Source: Straminergon stramineum (Eukaryota; Streptophyta; Bryopsida; Hypnales; Calliergonaceae). Taken from it: a stretch of DNA of 64,000 nucleotides. The number at the start of each line of letters is the position of its first letter. Position 1 is the first letter of the stretch. The stretch spans positions 46,186,326 through 46,250,325 of the forward strand of contig OY987264.1 in the NCBI GenBank assembly GCA_963920665.1, given 5' to 3'. Below the pieces are notes generated by a model, which worked only from the letters and a program-made list of their open reading frames with translations, was not told the origin of the DNA and made no database searches. Below are positions 34,735 to 45,177 of the stretch, piece after piece. Both the position numbers and the translations under genes were made by a program.

Positions 34735-37700
34735 ATGGCTTGTATTCATGTAGATGGTTATGATGTTCCACTTGTTTTTCCTATAGAGGAGGGAGGACAT
34801 GCTAGAGTACTGAGACATCTACTTCATGTCTGCTTTGGATTTGTGGAATCCTCTATCTATGTTGAAGAAGAGAGGAAGTCAGAATTAGGAGGAGTACAAC
34901 AGTTTGTCCCTGTTGTTATGTCTATGGAAGAAGCTGAACAGTGTTGGTACCTTGCATGTGGAAATTATAGAGCTTTTGGACTTCCTCTATCTATGCTAAG
35001 TGTATCAATTGAGATCTTAAGTCGTCATTCAACTACATCCACTGTGGATATGCCATATATCAGTCAGACTATATCATGTACTCCACCTCGTGAAATGTTT
35101 TCTGTCCTTCCCAATACTACAGTGCTCCGAGAAGTGAAAGTAGAGAGAGTAGATCCTATTATAGAATTGTCTAGCGAGTCGGAAGGAGAGTTGTCCAACT
35201 CAATGCTTCAAAAGCAAACATGTTGTAAACAATCTGTATTGGAAGAGAAGGGTTCACTAAACTCCGTTCTAAGCACTCCGCCAAGTAGTCCAGCACAATC
35301 TCTATTGTCCCGTCCTCAGTTGCATCCCACTATAGTTGACCTAGTGAGCATAATGGATTGTTTGAAGAGACTAAGTACTATGCACCGGTCTAGGAACGAA
35401 TTGTCAACAATGGATTTCAACAATATGAAGCACCATCGTGTGAACTTTCTTCCATCTGTCTTCAATGGGGATGTCATCTTCGAATTGCCTCCATGTCGCT
35501 CATCTTTGTCTTCGTCATCAGCAAGGAATTTAGAAGGAATGGACAAGCAATACGATGGACACCCCTGGTGCAAGTTGGTGACGACAAACATTTACAACTC
35601 TGACAGTCTGAAGTTTCGTAAGTCATATTGTGCTGGTCACCTTGTTTGCGAAAATTTAGACTGCGATTATTTGAAGAGGGCTTCAAAACACAATGAAATG
35701 GATCCACAACCTTTCCTTTTGCAATAGGGGCTAGTCCTCCCAAAGATTGTACTCTAGTTTGCAAAGTTTGCAAGATATCACCTACATGTCTAGACACTTG
35801 CAATGCTAGGATGTACTACTCCTATAGTGAGAATCCTAAACTAAATCGGGCCGCAATCCACTTAGGAAATCATGGTCATCCTGTCGCAATGGGTATGTAT
35901 AGAGATTCTACAGAAAAGATTTGTGGGCTCATTGCAAAACAGGTGGCAAAGACACCAACAGCCACCAACTCCGCAATTGCTCTCTCTGCTAGCAAGGACT
36001 TTCTTACATGCTATCTATTTCATAACGGAGAAGGAGAGAAGGAGATGTTGAAGGGGGAGGAAATGGAAGAGGTCATGGATCGCTTCCAGTATTTGAGCAG
36101 TCCAAACATACGAATGTGATTTCTTCATTTCGTTCAGACAACCGAGGAGGCGTAATCGACAATATTATGACTATGAAGAAAGAGTCAAAGTTTGAATTCA
36201 TACACGACAGTGTCTTCCCTGGCCAAGGCAAAGAGAAGGTGTACATTTTCAAGATGCTCACCGAGGGAATGGGAAGCGGAGTAGACTTGGTGAGGCGCAT
36301 GCAACCTGGAGGTGATCTTCAAAATGCGTGGATGATGTTTGACCACGTTAAGCGCGTGAAGGAGTGGACCACGATGGCTTGCCACGTGTATGATTCTGGA
36401 TACAAGAAGGTCATGACTATTTCAACATGTGACATGCAATCTGAAGATACTGAGGTACAGGTACAGTTCTGGAGGTCGTTGAACGCAGTCATGGCAAGAC
36501 ATGGAATCGACCATCCAAATTTCAAAGGGTTCATGGCAGATAGCGCTATGGCCAATTGGAATGCGGTTCGTATTGTCTATGGCAATGGTTCATCTAATGA
36601 CAAAATGGAGAATCGTGAGAGGACATGCTTATTGCATTGGAGTACTTCTCTTCATAAACACACACAGAAGTACATCAAGGAAGCATTCCAACAACAACAC
36701 ATATGACTATGTAAACAATACAAAGAGTCGAAGAATATGGATGAGGCGGAGACACGTTACCTTGCAATTCGTTCATGGTGGTTATCATCTACAGTTGCTA
36801 CTGAGGATGGTCTTCATTACTTGGACCATTGGCTTGCATTTTGGCATTTTAGGTACCGTCAATGGGGAGCTTGCATGGACATGGTAAGTGAACCATGTTT
36901 TCTAATTTCTTCTTTTACATTTTTATGTCAATATTGTTAGATGTGAGAGATATGTGATAATATTTGGTTTCAAGAAAGCATGTGTGAGTTAAGTACAAAT
37001 TTCCAAATACCCTTGAGTTTTAATTTGTTTTGGGGATTATACATTTTTACCCAAAATGTGGGTACTGGAAGGTAGCATGGAAACATCCGTCGGATCCGAC
37101 GGTTATTTTTGTACACCCTTGCAGTACCGATGTTTTAGGTTTTGGGAAGAAAAAATTAAAATTAAAATTTTTTAAGAAAAATTATAAGCATGCAAACGGG
37201 ATATATACTCTTCTCACTATCAAAGTAACCCTGCCTAATTATTGCAATGTTTGTTTGCATAGGACGCAAAAAAATGTGCATTTTATTTTAATGGAAGATC
37301 CCTCATTTAGTCCTTTCATTTTAAATCCATATAGAGAAAGTTTAAGTTCTAAAATGTTGATTGTTATGAGGCATGAACTTGAATTTATAACGTCACGTTT
37401 CTATGGATGGATTTCTAGGGTTTGACTTTGGAGGAGATGATGGACTTGCCTTCATGCAACTTGTCAGAAACAGTTCATAACAAGTGGCTTCAAATGTCCG
37501 GAAACCGAGGGAACAACTTATTTGATGCTACTTGCGATGATAGTATTCGTGCATGGATGCAAATGACAAACTATCGTGCTTACTTGAGAGGACATACCTC
37601 GGAATCTGGTCCATCAAAGGGGGAGTTGAAGTTGAGAGCTGCGAGACGAAGCGGAGACCCTAAGAAGATAGCAAAGGCAATGAATACATTACCTAGAGCA

Positions 37701-38815
37701 GAAGGTGTTGGAACTCGCATACCACATTTGGAAGGAGAAGAAATCTTTGGAAGCACTAAGAGGAAGTTAGATGTACCCATTGGCAATGCAGGGGACTCAC
37801 ATAGACCGGACAAAGTGAATTTCTCTCAACCACGTGTTCGAACAAGGTCTACAACAACTTCTATTGAGTCATCTGAAGATAAAGGAAAACAGCCCGAGGT
37901 AGACCCTTCTCATCATGTTACGATTGCATTTGAAATCGATTGTGATACATCGAAGTGGCACATTGCAAGGATCAGCCACGAATCAAATGCTAAGTGTTTT
38001 GCTCAACAACGAGGATCAAATCTCAAGTGCACTGCCAAAATTGCAAGGGGAAAGAAGGGAACCCCAGCTCCAACCTATCGCGGGAGAAAGGAAGAGTACG
38101 GAAGTAAACGAGAGGTTGTAGCAGACTTCTGGTTCTGTGGAGATGATATAGAACGATGTGTGAAAGGAACAAAGCGCAAGTGGGTAATAGATTGGCCCGA
38201 GGTACCAGAGGTATGGCCTGTTTTGACTAGAACCAATCTCAGTCGAGAAGAGACATTATTGTTGCAACATGTTGGCTTCCGTCTCCAAAAGCGACCGACG
38301 TTGTCACCTCGTCGCCTCTTTAACATGTCCAATATATTCAGAAGCGTCTTGTACAATCAACTGCCTCTAGCAAATGCAGATGCGTATCCAACGGTAAGAA
38401 ACAATTGACCCATATAGTGAATTGTAAATGCACCAACAATAGAGCAAAGGAATAAGTGGGAGAGTGCTGGCAACATTAGAGGCCAAATATTGGCAGTAAC
38501 TTTGCTCCCCTTTCCAGGCGTAGGTGCAATAGTGTCCTTAGAAACTGGGGTAGATCCTAATAGAAACGTCTATTGAATTACTATGGGAATGTTTCCCACA
38601 TGCACATGCCCAAACTTCATGAATATGGGTGTTTCTGCCATTGGAGGTCGACAACAGTATGTGAATTGTAAGCACTTATACTACTTGTACTGGTACTTCT
38701 ACAAAATGGACATCCATGATGACAAACTCATTCATGCTCCAAGTTATAGCTTCAATGAATTGAAGGTACTTCTAGTTCAAGCGGGAATCATTACAGTTTC
38801 AGAATAGGCATGGCT
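34735..38815 (+). pseudogene. Mutator-like transposase of element A, with SWIM zinc finger
   Basis: The N-terminal part (34735-35727) ends in a zinc-binding pattern (CAGHLVCENLDCDYL) that continues, after a frame change near 35720, as CTLVCKVCKISPTCLDTC. A second frame change lies near 36107. The catalytic part has DSGYKKVMTISTCDMQSED (Asp at 36431) and NFKGFMADSAMANWNAV (Asp at 36539), then CLLHWSTSLHKHTQKYI. An in-frame TGA at 36704 is followed by the same frame (ETRYLAIRSWWLSS) to a donor at 36884. Another exon runs 37419-38393, and the last starts near 38518. It carries FPTCTCPNF and NCKHLYYLYWYF, a CxC...CxH SWIM finger typical of Mutator-like transposases, with TGA 38574 just before. 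The third acidic residue is not assigned. The 9-bp target duplication supports the family. Confidence 0.75.
37045..37146. repeat. Foldback element (GGATCC-core family), copy 4
   Basis: CCCAAAATGTGGGTACTG and CAGTACCGATGTTTTAGG with TTTTGGG form arms around ATCCGTCGGATCCGACGGT. It lies within the transposase intron 36884-37418. Confidence 0.65.
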
Positions 38816-39094
38816 ACATTTATCCATGTACCTTACTCATATTACATTCATTCATATATATTATGATTGAAATGATTTGAAGCTTCTGGAATTTTTTGGT
38901 GAATGCATTCTTGGAATATGGAAGTAAATCTAATTAGTCAATTGTTTTGAAGTTAATTCATGTAAATGACTATAATTACCCTAAGCCCTATACCCTATTT
39001 CAATAAGTTTTATATGATATAAAACGAAATTCTTGCTTTTTTTTCCAGAACTAAACCCATTTGTAAACTTCTCAATTATCTTTTGAATTCCATC

Positions 39095-39340
39095 ATTTTT
39101 CAATTAGTTTTTTCATTTCTTTCTAGGTTTTTTCATTCTCCTTTCTTTCTTGTTGTTTCTTTTCCAATTTTTTTCTTTCCCTAAACCCATTTCTTTTTCT
39201 ATTTTTTTTCTTTTTCCATTTTTTTCTTTCCCATTTTTTTCTTTCCCATTTTTTTTCCTTTTCCTATGTTTTTTTCCTTTTCCCTTTTTTTTTTCTTTAT
39301 CCAATGTCTTATTTTTTTCCCATCTTGTTGCTTTCTGACT
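39095..39340. repeat. Polypyrimidine tract (T/C-rich, TTTCTTTTTCCC-like)
   Basis: About 245 bp are almost purely T and C on the plus strand, with loose repeats of TTTTTTCTTTCCCATT. This is a low-complexity tract in the 3' flank of the transposase; the lysine-rich frame on the other strand is an artefact of it. Confidence 0.8.
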
Positions 39341-39897
39341 TTAGTAGGTCATTTTTTAGTATTTGTTTGAAGATGCCAACATTTGGCAGTCCTTACAACC
39401 ATGAAGAAAAATCAATTTTAGATTTGAAAATTACATATAGTAGAACACCTCAAGATTAGGCTGAAATGCCTATTACAAATCCCCAATGGCTTATGGGCAT
39501 CATCTCACCCTAACCTTTAGGTTGGCAACTCATCTCATACATGTCCACTCATACTAGCGCATGTTGGAAATCATAACCGTAATGGGATACACATAAGTCT
39601 TTATTCTATGTATTCAATGTAGCTAGTCAAAACATCGCAACAGAGTAACTCCCAAATGACATTTGTGTAGCATAATCACAACGTCTGCCATATTTTTTTG
39701 TTCTAGTCATTGAATCAAGTGCTCAAACTTTTCAACAAGGTTTGAAGGTCTTTTTACATAGTAATTAAGAAGTTCAAGACAATGGAAAATGCCTCATATC
39801 ACAGTCCACGGTTATAGGATAAACGGTTATAGGTCACAAAATTTACTATAAATAGGCAAAAAATTATATTTTTGGATTTTTGGCCAGAAAAGTTTTT

Positions 39898-39973
39898 CAG
39901 GGCTCCATGCTCACAAACTCCACGCTCGCAGCTCACAGGCTCCCTGCTCCAAGCTCGCATGCTAGCGTCGTTG
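39898..39973 (-). repeat. Right terminal inverted repeat of element A
   Basis: Read inward on the minus strand it starts CAACGACGCTAGCATGCGAG and continues with GAGC blocks about 8 bp apart, like the left end at 22830-22898. TTGACCCAA follows at 39974-39982. Confidence 0.85.
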
Positions 39974-41444
39974 TTGACCCAATGGTGTAATTTGAATCAT
40001 GCTTAAAGAGATCCAAACCATATTGTGCATAGGGGACATCAGCATGGCCATGCGTAATCATGTCAGTGAAGGACATAGGCAACTTCATTAAACCATCAAG
40101 ATCCTTACTTTTATGAGAGAAAATAGGAGAAGTTGTTTTTGCATGATCCATCTTGTCATGCATGATTGTAGGACATTCATGTGGAGAAGTTTGAGACCAA
40201 TATTGGTTCACATAATAGAGCTCCCTGTGCGCGCGAGCAATGGCAAGGTGTCTGTCCAGCCTCCTCGACCACAACAGAGCACTTTTAGACCCTATAAGAG
40301 CACCCTTCATGAGCTCACATAATTTGTCACAAACAACATAGCGAGCAAAGTTGTCTCCGGGTTTATTCACATCATACTCAAGGAACTTAGTAGACCTGAT
40401 CTTGCTCAAGTTTGATGTTGAAACCTCCTTCAGTCCGAAAGCCGCATTCACTTTGTTGATTTTTGCCAACTAACCCTTCCACTGAAACGTAGCCAATAGA
40501 ATCTTTGACACGACTTTTTCTCCTGATTTTAGAGTGTGGGATTTATGTGGCAGGTGATCCGCTTCCTTTTCCAAGATGCACTTCAAAGTTATAGACGCTT
40601 ATTTTGTATGTTATTTTGGCTTCAACATTCCCAAATTACCATGGTCCTTGGCTTGGTGACCATCTTTCATGGCGTATTTTTTGTAGCAGTAGAATGTAGA
40701 CTCCAGAACCCTAGCAATATGCATCCAAGCTTGGATGCACACATCTATCTCATCTATTGTGAATCACGATGCATCTACCTATGTACTTCAGTCTTGAAAT
40801 ACGCTCTATGCTTGAATGTTGAATTTTGGTACATGCAAAGCCGAAAAGCTCAAATCTTCTCTTGGAAAAAATTGGACACAGTTTTTACTACAACAAACTT
40901 TGCTTGACACCATATTGATGGACTCTTGATTGAGGAGGTCTTTCATTATGATGCATGTCTTGTGCAGCGGATTTTGAATGGTACTTGTATATGGTCGAGT
41001 AGTCTTCGATGATGGTGGATTTGCACAAATCGCTTCGAGATGGTTGTAATTATCCCTGATTGCATGGTCATGCAGACATGCCCCACGATAGTGGACAAGC
41101 TTAATATCCCAGGCTACTAAAGCGCATACCCGCTCTTGGGGGATGTTTGCTTTAGAATGAGTCTTTGAGATGTATACTACCACATGAATGTCCCCAAGGG
41201 AATCATCAGCACCAAGGACTAGATTAGAGTTCACATTGTGGCAAATGCCTTCACCAACAAGAGTGCCCTCATTGTTGTATAGAGTAACAACACTTGTATT
41301 CCAACACTGTCTTGGGAATCCTTTCCACTCTAGAATGTCAACCTCCATGTCGTCTTGCCCTTGCACTTCATCATCAAACCAGACAATATTGTTGAAGGGG
41401 AAGACTTTGGAACTCATTTTACCTATACCTGTCCATAAGAACAA
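39974..41444 (-). pseudogene. DUF7869-like copy 2: N-terminal piece
   Basis: The minus strand from about 41444 (first Met of the frame at 41417) encodes ILEWKGFPRQCWNTSVVTLY and NIPQERVCALVAWDI, then the cysteine cluster KVCCSKNCVQFF (CCPNNC in copy 1). After a degraded middle (40470-40805) it reads KPGDNFARYVVCDK, HRELYYVNQYW, HDKMDHAKT and QYGLDLFKHDSNYTIGS. The frame then runs into the target duplication of element A. Each block aligns with copy 1. HDKMDHAKT contains the proposed first catalytic acid. Its 5' side is cut by element B, and its promoter-side palindrome array lies at 43428-44200. Confidence 0.8.
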
Positions 41445-41456
41445 TGTGGTACTCAG

Positions 41457-41522
41457 CAGGGTTGCTAGCAGGCGAGCCTATGAGCGTGAGCTTGTGAGCC
41501 TGTGAGCCTGTGAGCGGGAAAC
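41457..41522 (+). repeat. Left terminal inverted repeat of element B
   Basis: GAGC blocks spaced about 8 bp apart follow CAGGGTTGCTAGCAGGC, as in element A. Confidence 0.8.
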
Positions 41523-41808
41523 TTTTTTTGATGAAAAAATGGATGAAGGACCTATGACCATGGGTTTAGGGAAGTTAGAGAGTTCATAATTTGGAGGTCA
41601 TTTTGTGGAATTGTGAGGCACTTGCAATTAATTTTTCCAAGATTTTAGCAACAATCAAATTAAATTTCTTTTTGTTACAAATGAGATGATGCAAAAGTGT
41701 GAATGGACAATAGAACACCAAAGATGTAGCCATAAAACACACAAATCCAATAATAATAAAAATCCATACATAATAGTTTGACTCATGAGATTTGTCAATC
41801 TCATGAGT

Positions 41809-42730
41809 CTAAGTAGCAGTGGACTCATCCGTAGAATCCTCGTTTGTAGATGAATCTGAAGTCTCTCTATCCTCCGATGCTGACCTATCTATGAACTCTA
41901 AAACATTCAAAGCGTACGTCTCTTTCTTGCGTTTTGGTTTAGAGCAACCCAAATCAACAAAAGCAGATGCTATCTGCTCGGCATATATTGGAAGTTGAAA
42001 AGGCTTCTCAGGACTGCAGAGAAGACTTTGATTCTTCATCATCACATTTGCCGACATCAATCGTCGATGACTGCAATAGATACATGGATACAATGTTAGA
42101 ATTACAAAATGTGAAAATGACCATGCAAAGAAAGAACTAAAAACTTTGCAAACTTACTTACTAAATTGTGTCTTCCGAGTAAACTTCTTGGCCACCACGG
42201 GTGCAATGTCAGGGTCTTGGGATGCCACAACTGGTGGAGGTACTTGTGTCATTGCCACGGTTGGAGTAGCCCTTATCATTTGTAGGAGGAGGGCATCAAA
42301 AATGTCTTTATTCTCCTCCAATGCCATAATGTGGCGTCCGCTAGCACGACAAGCAATAATTGAGGCACCTAAAATCAACAAATCAAATGTATTAGTTGAT
42401 TGACTCTTTCTTGCAACGGGGAATTAAAAAATGAAAGAATTAAATTTGATCCTCACCAGTAGATGCGCTACAATCTAGAACCAAATCTCCTTCGACAGTC
42501 GTAGCTTCAAGAAGCATCTGTAAAAAACATGGGTCCTTTTCACGACCCGCCCGCCATGGTTTTGAGCCATTCATCGCCATGTTATCCTCAAAAGTGTAGT
42601 TTGTCAGCATGTCGTTGGATACAAGGTCGATACTTGCCTTCTTCATTACGACTGTGCGTTTGAAAGAGAATTGTGATTCCCCTTGGTCACGGAGGTTCTT
42701 CACCATGATACTGATTCCAAATTTTTGTAT
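41809..42730 (-). pseudogene. 3' three exons of the methyltransferase-like gene in element B
   Basis: Predicted exons are 42730-42457, 42368-42158 and 42070-41809, matching exons 8-10 of the element A gene with the same intron positions and GT-AG borders. They are open throughout: GREKDPCFLQMLLEATTVEG, then DLVLDCSASTGASIIACRAS with GRHIMALEEN (SAM motif I), and a Lys- and Ser-rich tail ending NEDSTDESTAT. The 5' exons, including the ParB-like and motif IV regions, are absent, so no enzyme can be made. Whether this remnant is transcribed is unknown. It shows what the undamaged C-terminal domain looks like: the TGA at 24601 in A corresponds to an arginine here. Confidence 0.7.
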
Positions 42731-43283
42731 CTACAAGTCATGAAGACAAATATATGTATCAGAAATGAATATAACAATATGGTTTAACAAATAGCAAAAT
42801 TAGGGTAAAGAGGAGTAGAAAATTTAGGTTGGCACCCTACCCTTTAGGTTGGCAACTTATCCTATACATGTCCACCTATCATAGTGTATGTTGGAAATCC
42901 CAATTGGAATGGGATATTCACAAGTATATGTTCTATGTATTCAATCTAGGTAGTTGAGACACCGCAACAAAGTTACTCCCAAATGACATTTGTCTAGCAT
43001 ACTCACAATGTCTACCATATTTTCTATTGTAGTCAATGAACCAAGTGCTCAAACTTTTCAATAAAGTTTGAAAGTCTTTTCCCATAGTGAACTAGTAATT
43101 AACAATTTTAAGACAATAGAAAATGACTCATATCCCAATCCACGGTTATAGGGGAAACAGTCATAGGTCACTAAATTTACTATAAATAACAAAAAAATTC
43201 TATTTTCTTCTATAAATAGTAAATTTTTCGATTTTTTGGAGGATAAAAAAAATTGGGGCGAGTTTTTTTAGAAAATAATGTTT

Positions 43284-43360
43284 TCAAGGCTCCACGCTCA
43301 CAAGATCCATGCTCGTAGCTCACAGGCTCGCCGCTCCAAGCTCGCATGCTAGCGTTGTTG
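43284..43360 (-). repeat. Right terminal inverted repeat of element B
   Basis: This is the inverted counterpart of 41457-41522, with GAGC/GCTC blocks and the GCTAGC core. Confidence 0.8.
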
Positions 43361-43427
43361 TGGTACCCAGTTATACATGAATGCTCTCAAATGAAAAGTA
43401 CAGTATAAGGTATTCAACTTGACTGTA

Positions 43428-44200
43428 ATAGGTCGAGTCAACCTAAAAAGGAAACATTGAAAAGTACTTTAAAAGGTCTAAGAACAAAAGTCTTCAAGGT
43501 ATATTCAGAACTCCCAAGTCAAACAAATCGATAAATCTGGTTAGATTGATTTGACCTAATCTACATAATGTCAAAATCAATACCCAAATAATAAATACAG
43601 TAGATCATATTTATAAACTCCAAGTGGAACTAAAATTAAAGTCCCCAATGTGTCTTCATCTATTTTAGGTCGGATCAACCTGAACTACATTCTAACATTA
43701 CATGTGATCATTTAGGTCGAATTGACCTAAATGGCATCAAGGAATTATCATTGTAAATTTTAAATAGTATTTCAAAACAATATTCATTAATAACATGATT
43801 GACACATCTATGATTTATCCGAAATGTTTCAATTTAAAAATGGTTTTGTTCTTTGGTTACAAGCGATGGGCAATTTAGGTCATCTAGACCTAAAAGCGCA
43901 CACTCAGTTTCTGAAGACTCCGTCTTTGGTAGACATTAAGATTCTCATTATTTGCAAATTCCCAAAAATTCAATGAAATCAATTAAATCGATAAAGTGGG
44001 TTAGGTCAGCTCAACCTAATCTACACAATGTCAAAATGGAGATTTGAATATTAAATAGAAAAAACCATATCTAGCAACTCTGAGTGAAACTAAGGTCAAC
44101 GTAACCATTTGTGTCTTCGTCCGTTTCAGGTCGACTTGGCCTGAACTGTATCCATGAATTGAATTGTTCTAATGTAGTCATTTAGGTCGACTCAACCTAA
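43428..44200. repeat. Array of eight 19-bp quasi-palindromes upstream of DUF7869-like copy 2
   Basis: Motifs of the form TTAGGTCGACTCAACCTAA lie at 43428, 43541, 43665, 43712, 43875, 44001, 44126 and 44182, each 19 bp with the same two-fold design. Discounting element B and its duplicated target, the nearest copy is about 100 bp from the start codon of the minus-strand gene (41417). Copy 1 shows the same arrangement with a different outer sequence (TATCGTCGA.. against TTAGGTCGA..). The GTCGA core is common to both. Confidence 0.85.
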
Positions 44201-45177
44201 AAGATCCAGGAATATCCAGAATACTTAGTATTACTTAGTTGTGTCTCGGTTTTCCGGCGACGAAATCAGGACTATGGAAAAACTAAATTACTTACCCCAG
44301 TTTCAAATCTGAAAACTGAAACAAGGATATAGAAATTTGAGCAGCCGTCAATTCAATGCAAAACAACATCGACATACAACACAATGGAATAGCAGACAAA
44401 CAACTCATTGTGATAGATTACTCACTCCTAGTAAAAGAAAAACTTGGAATCAATCGACAAAAAATCTCATTATAGACTACAAAATTGTCCACACCACCTT
44501 ACTCCAAATGCTGAATTCTACCTTCATGCTGTTGTTTACACCTACAATCCACAAGGAATGCTGCAAGCAACCTTCAGAAGATGGGAACAAATTGAATTGA
44601 AAGGAACAAAGAGCAAGTAGAAGAGCAAACATAAATCGAAAATGAGAGAAAGAATACCCTAACCCAGGCATCCACGGAAGTGGACGACTTCTTGGCAGGA
44701 AAAAAGAAGTGGCAAGTAAAGAACTGAAGTTTGAATTCTTCAATGGCTAGCTATCAATATCATTTGTTTACTATAAAATCCACCACGTCCTTCACTTTTT
44801 TATTTATAAAAAGGCATGGATAGCTATTTTGTATTTAAAAATCTATCACCCTCTTTTCGATCAACAGTGTTCTAGAGATTTATTTTCTATTTTGGAGAAA
44901 GTCCTATTCGTTTTGTGAGTTCCACGAAGTCCCTCTCATTAATATGATGAGTGGGACCTTCTTATTACTTTAGGCAACAATATTTTTGGCTATACTCAAT
45001 GCTAATTTTAAGGCAGCATGGACTGCACATGGTACTTAAAGTAGAGGAGCCTATTATGAATTTTTGTCATGACCCAGAAAAAAAAAAATTTTGTCCCATG
45101 TATATATTCCATTCTTCTTGCCATTATAGTAGGAACTCCAAATCTTTCTTAAAAAAGAAATATGTTGGGACCACAAT
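44201..45177. other. Spacer, no gene seen
   Basis: AT-rich DNA between the palindrome array and E1. The outer end of DUF7869-like element 2 should lie near here, but I could not identify a terminal repeat. Confidence 0.4.

Larger units (their letters stand above)
22830..39973 (+). mobile_element. Element A: 17.1-kb Mutator-like transposon
   Basis: The element is bounded by inverted repeats starting CAGGGTTGCTAGCAAGCGAGC (left) and CAACGACGCTAGCATGCGAG (right, read inward). It is flanked by a perfect 9-bp duplication TTGACCCAA (22821-22829 and 39974-39982). Removing it restores the reading frame of DUF7869-like copy 2. Nine-base duplications and a SWIM-finger transposase (34735-38815) point to a Mutator-like element. 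Cargo: a ParB-like/methyltransferase-like gene (23852-28459, minus), a small two-exon gene (28648-34028, minus), a family of hairpins with a GGATCC-like core, a 55-bp repeat array and duplicated GC-rich blocks. Element B (41457-43360) is an internally deleted relative. All cargo genes except possibly the two-exon one carry stops, so this copy is probably not autonomous. Confidence 0.85.
41457..43360 (+). mobile_element. Element B: 1.9-kb deletion derivative of the element A family
   Basis: Its ends match those of element A (CAGGGTTGCTAGCAGGCGAGC; read inward at the right end CAACAACGCTAGCATGCGAG). It is flanked by TGGTACTCAG (41447-41456) and TGGTACCCAG (43361-43370), a 10-bp duplication with one mismatch, within the 9-11 bp Mutator range. 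The left 1.2 kb matches the 3' end of element A's methyltransferase-like gene. The right 0.5 kb (about 42830-43360) matches A at about 39517-39973. Everything between is missing, including the transposase. It lies between copy 2's gene and its palindrome array, so it separated that gene from its upstream region. Confidence 0.85.

Noticed and set aside
39113..39338. Lysine-rich and phenylalanine-rich frames
   Set aside because: Translation of a polypyrimidine tract.
22830..39973. hAT classification of element A from its CAGGG start
   Set aside because: hAT elements make 8-bp duplications and have a different transposase. Element A has a 9-bp duplication and a SWIM-finger transposase, both Mutator-like.
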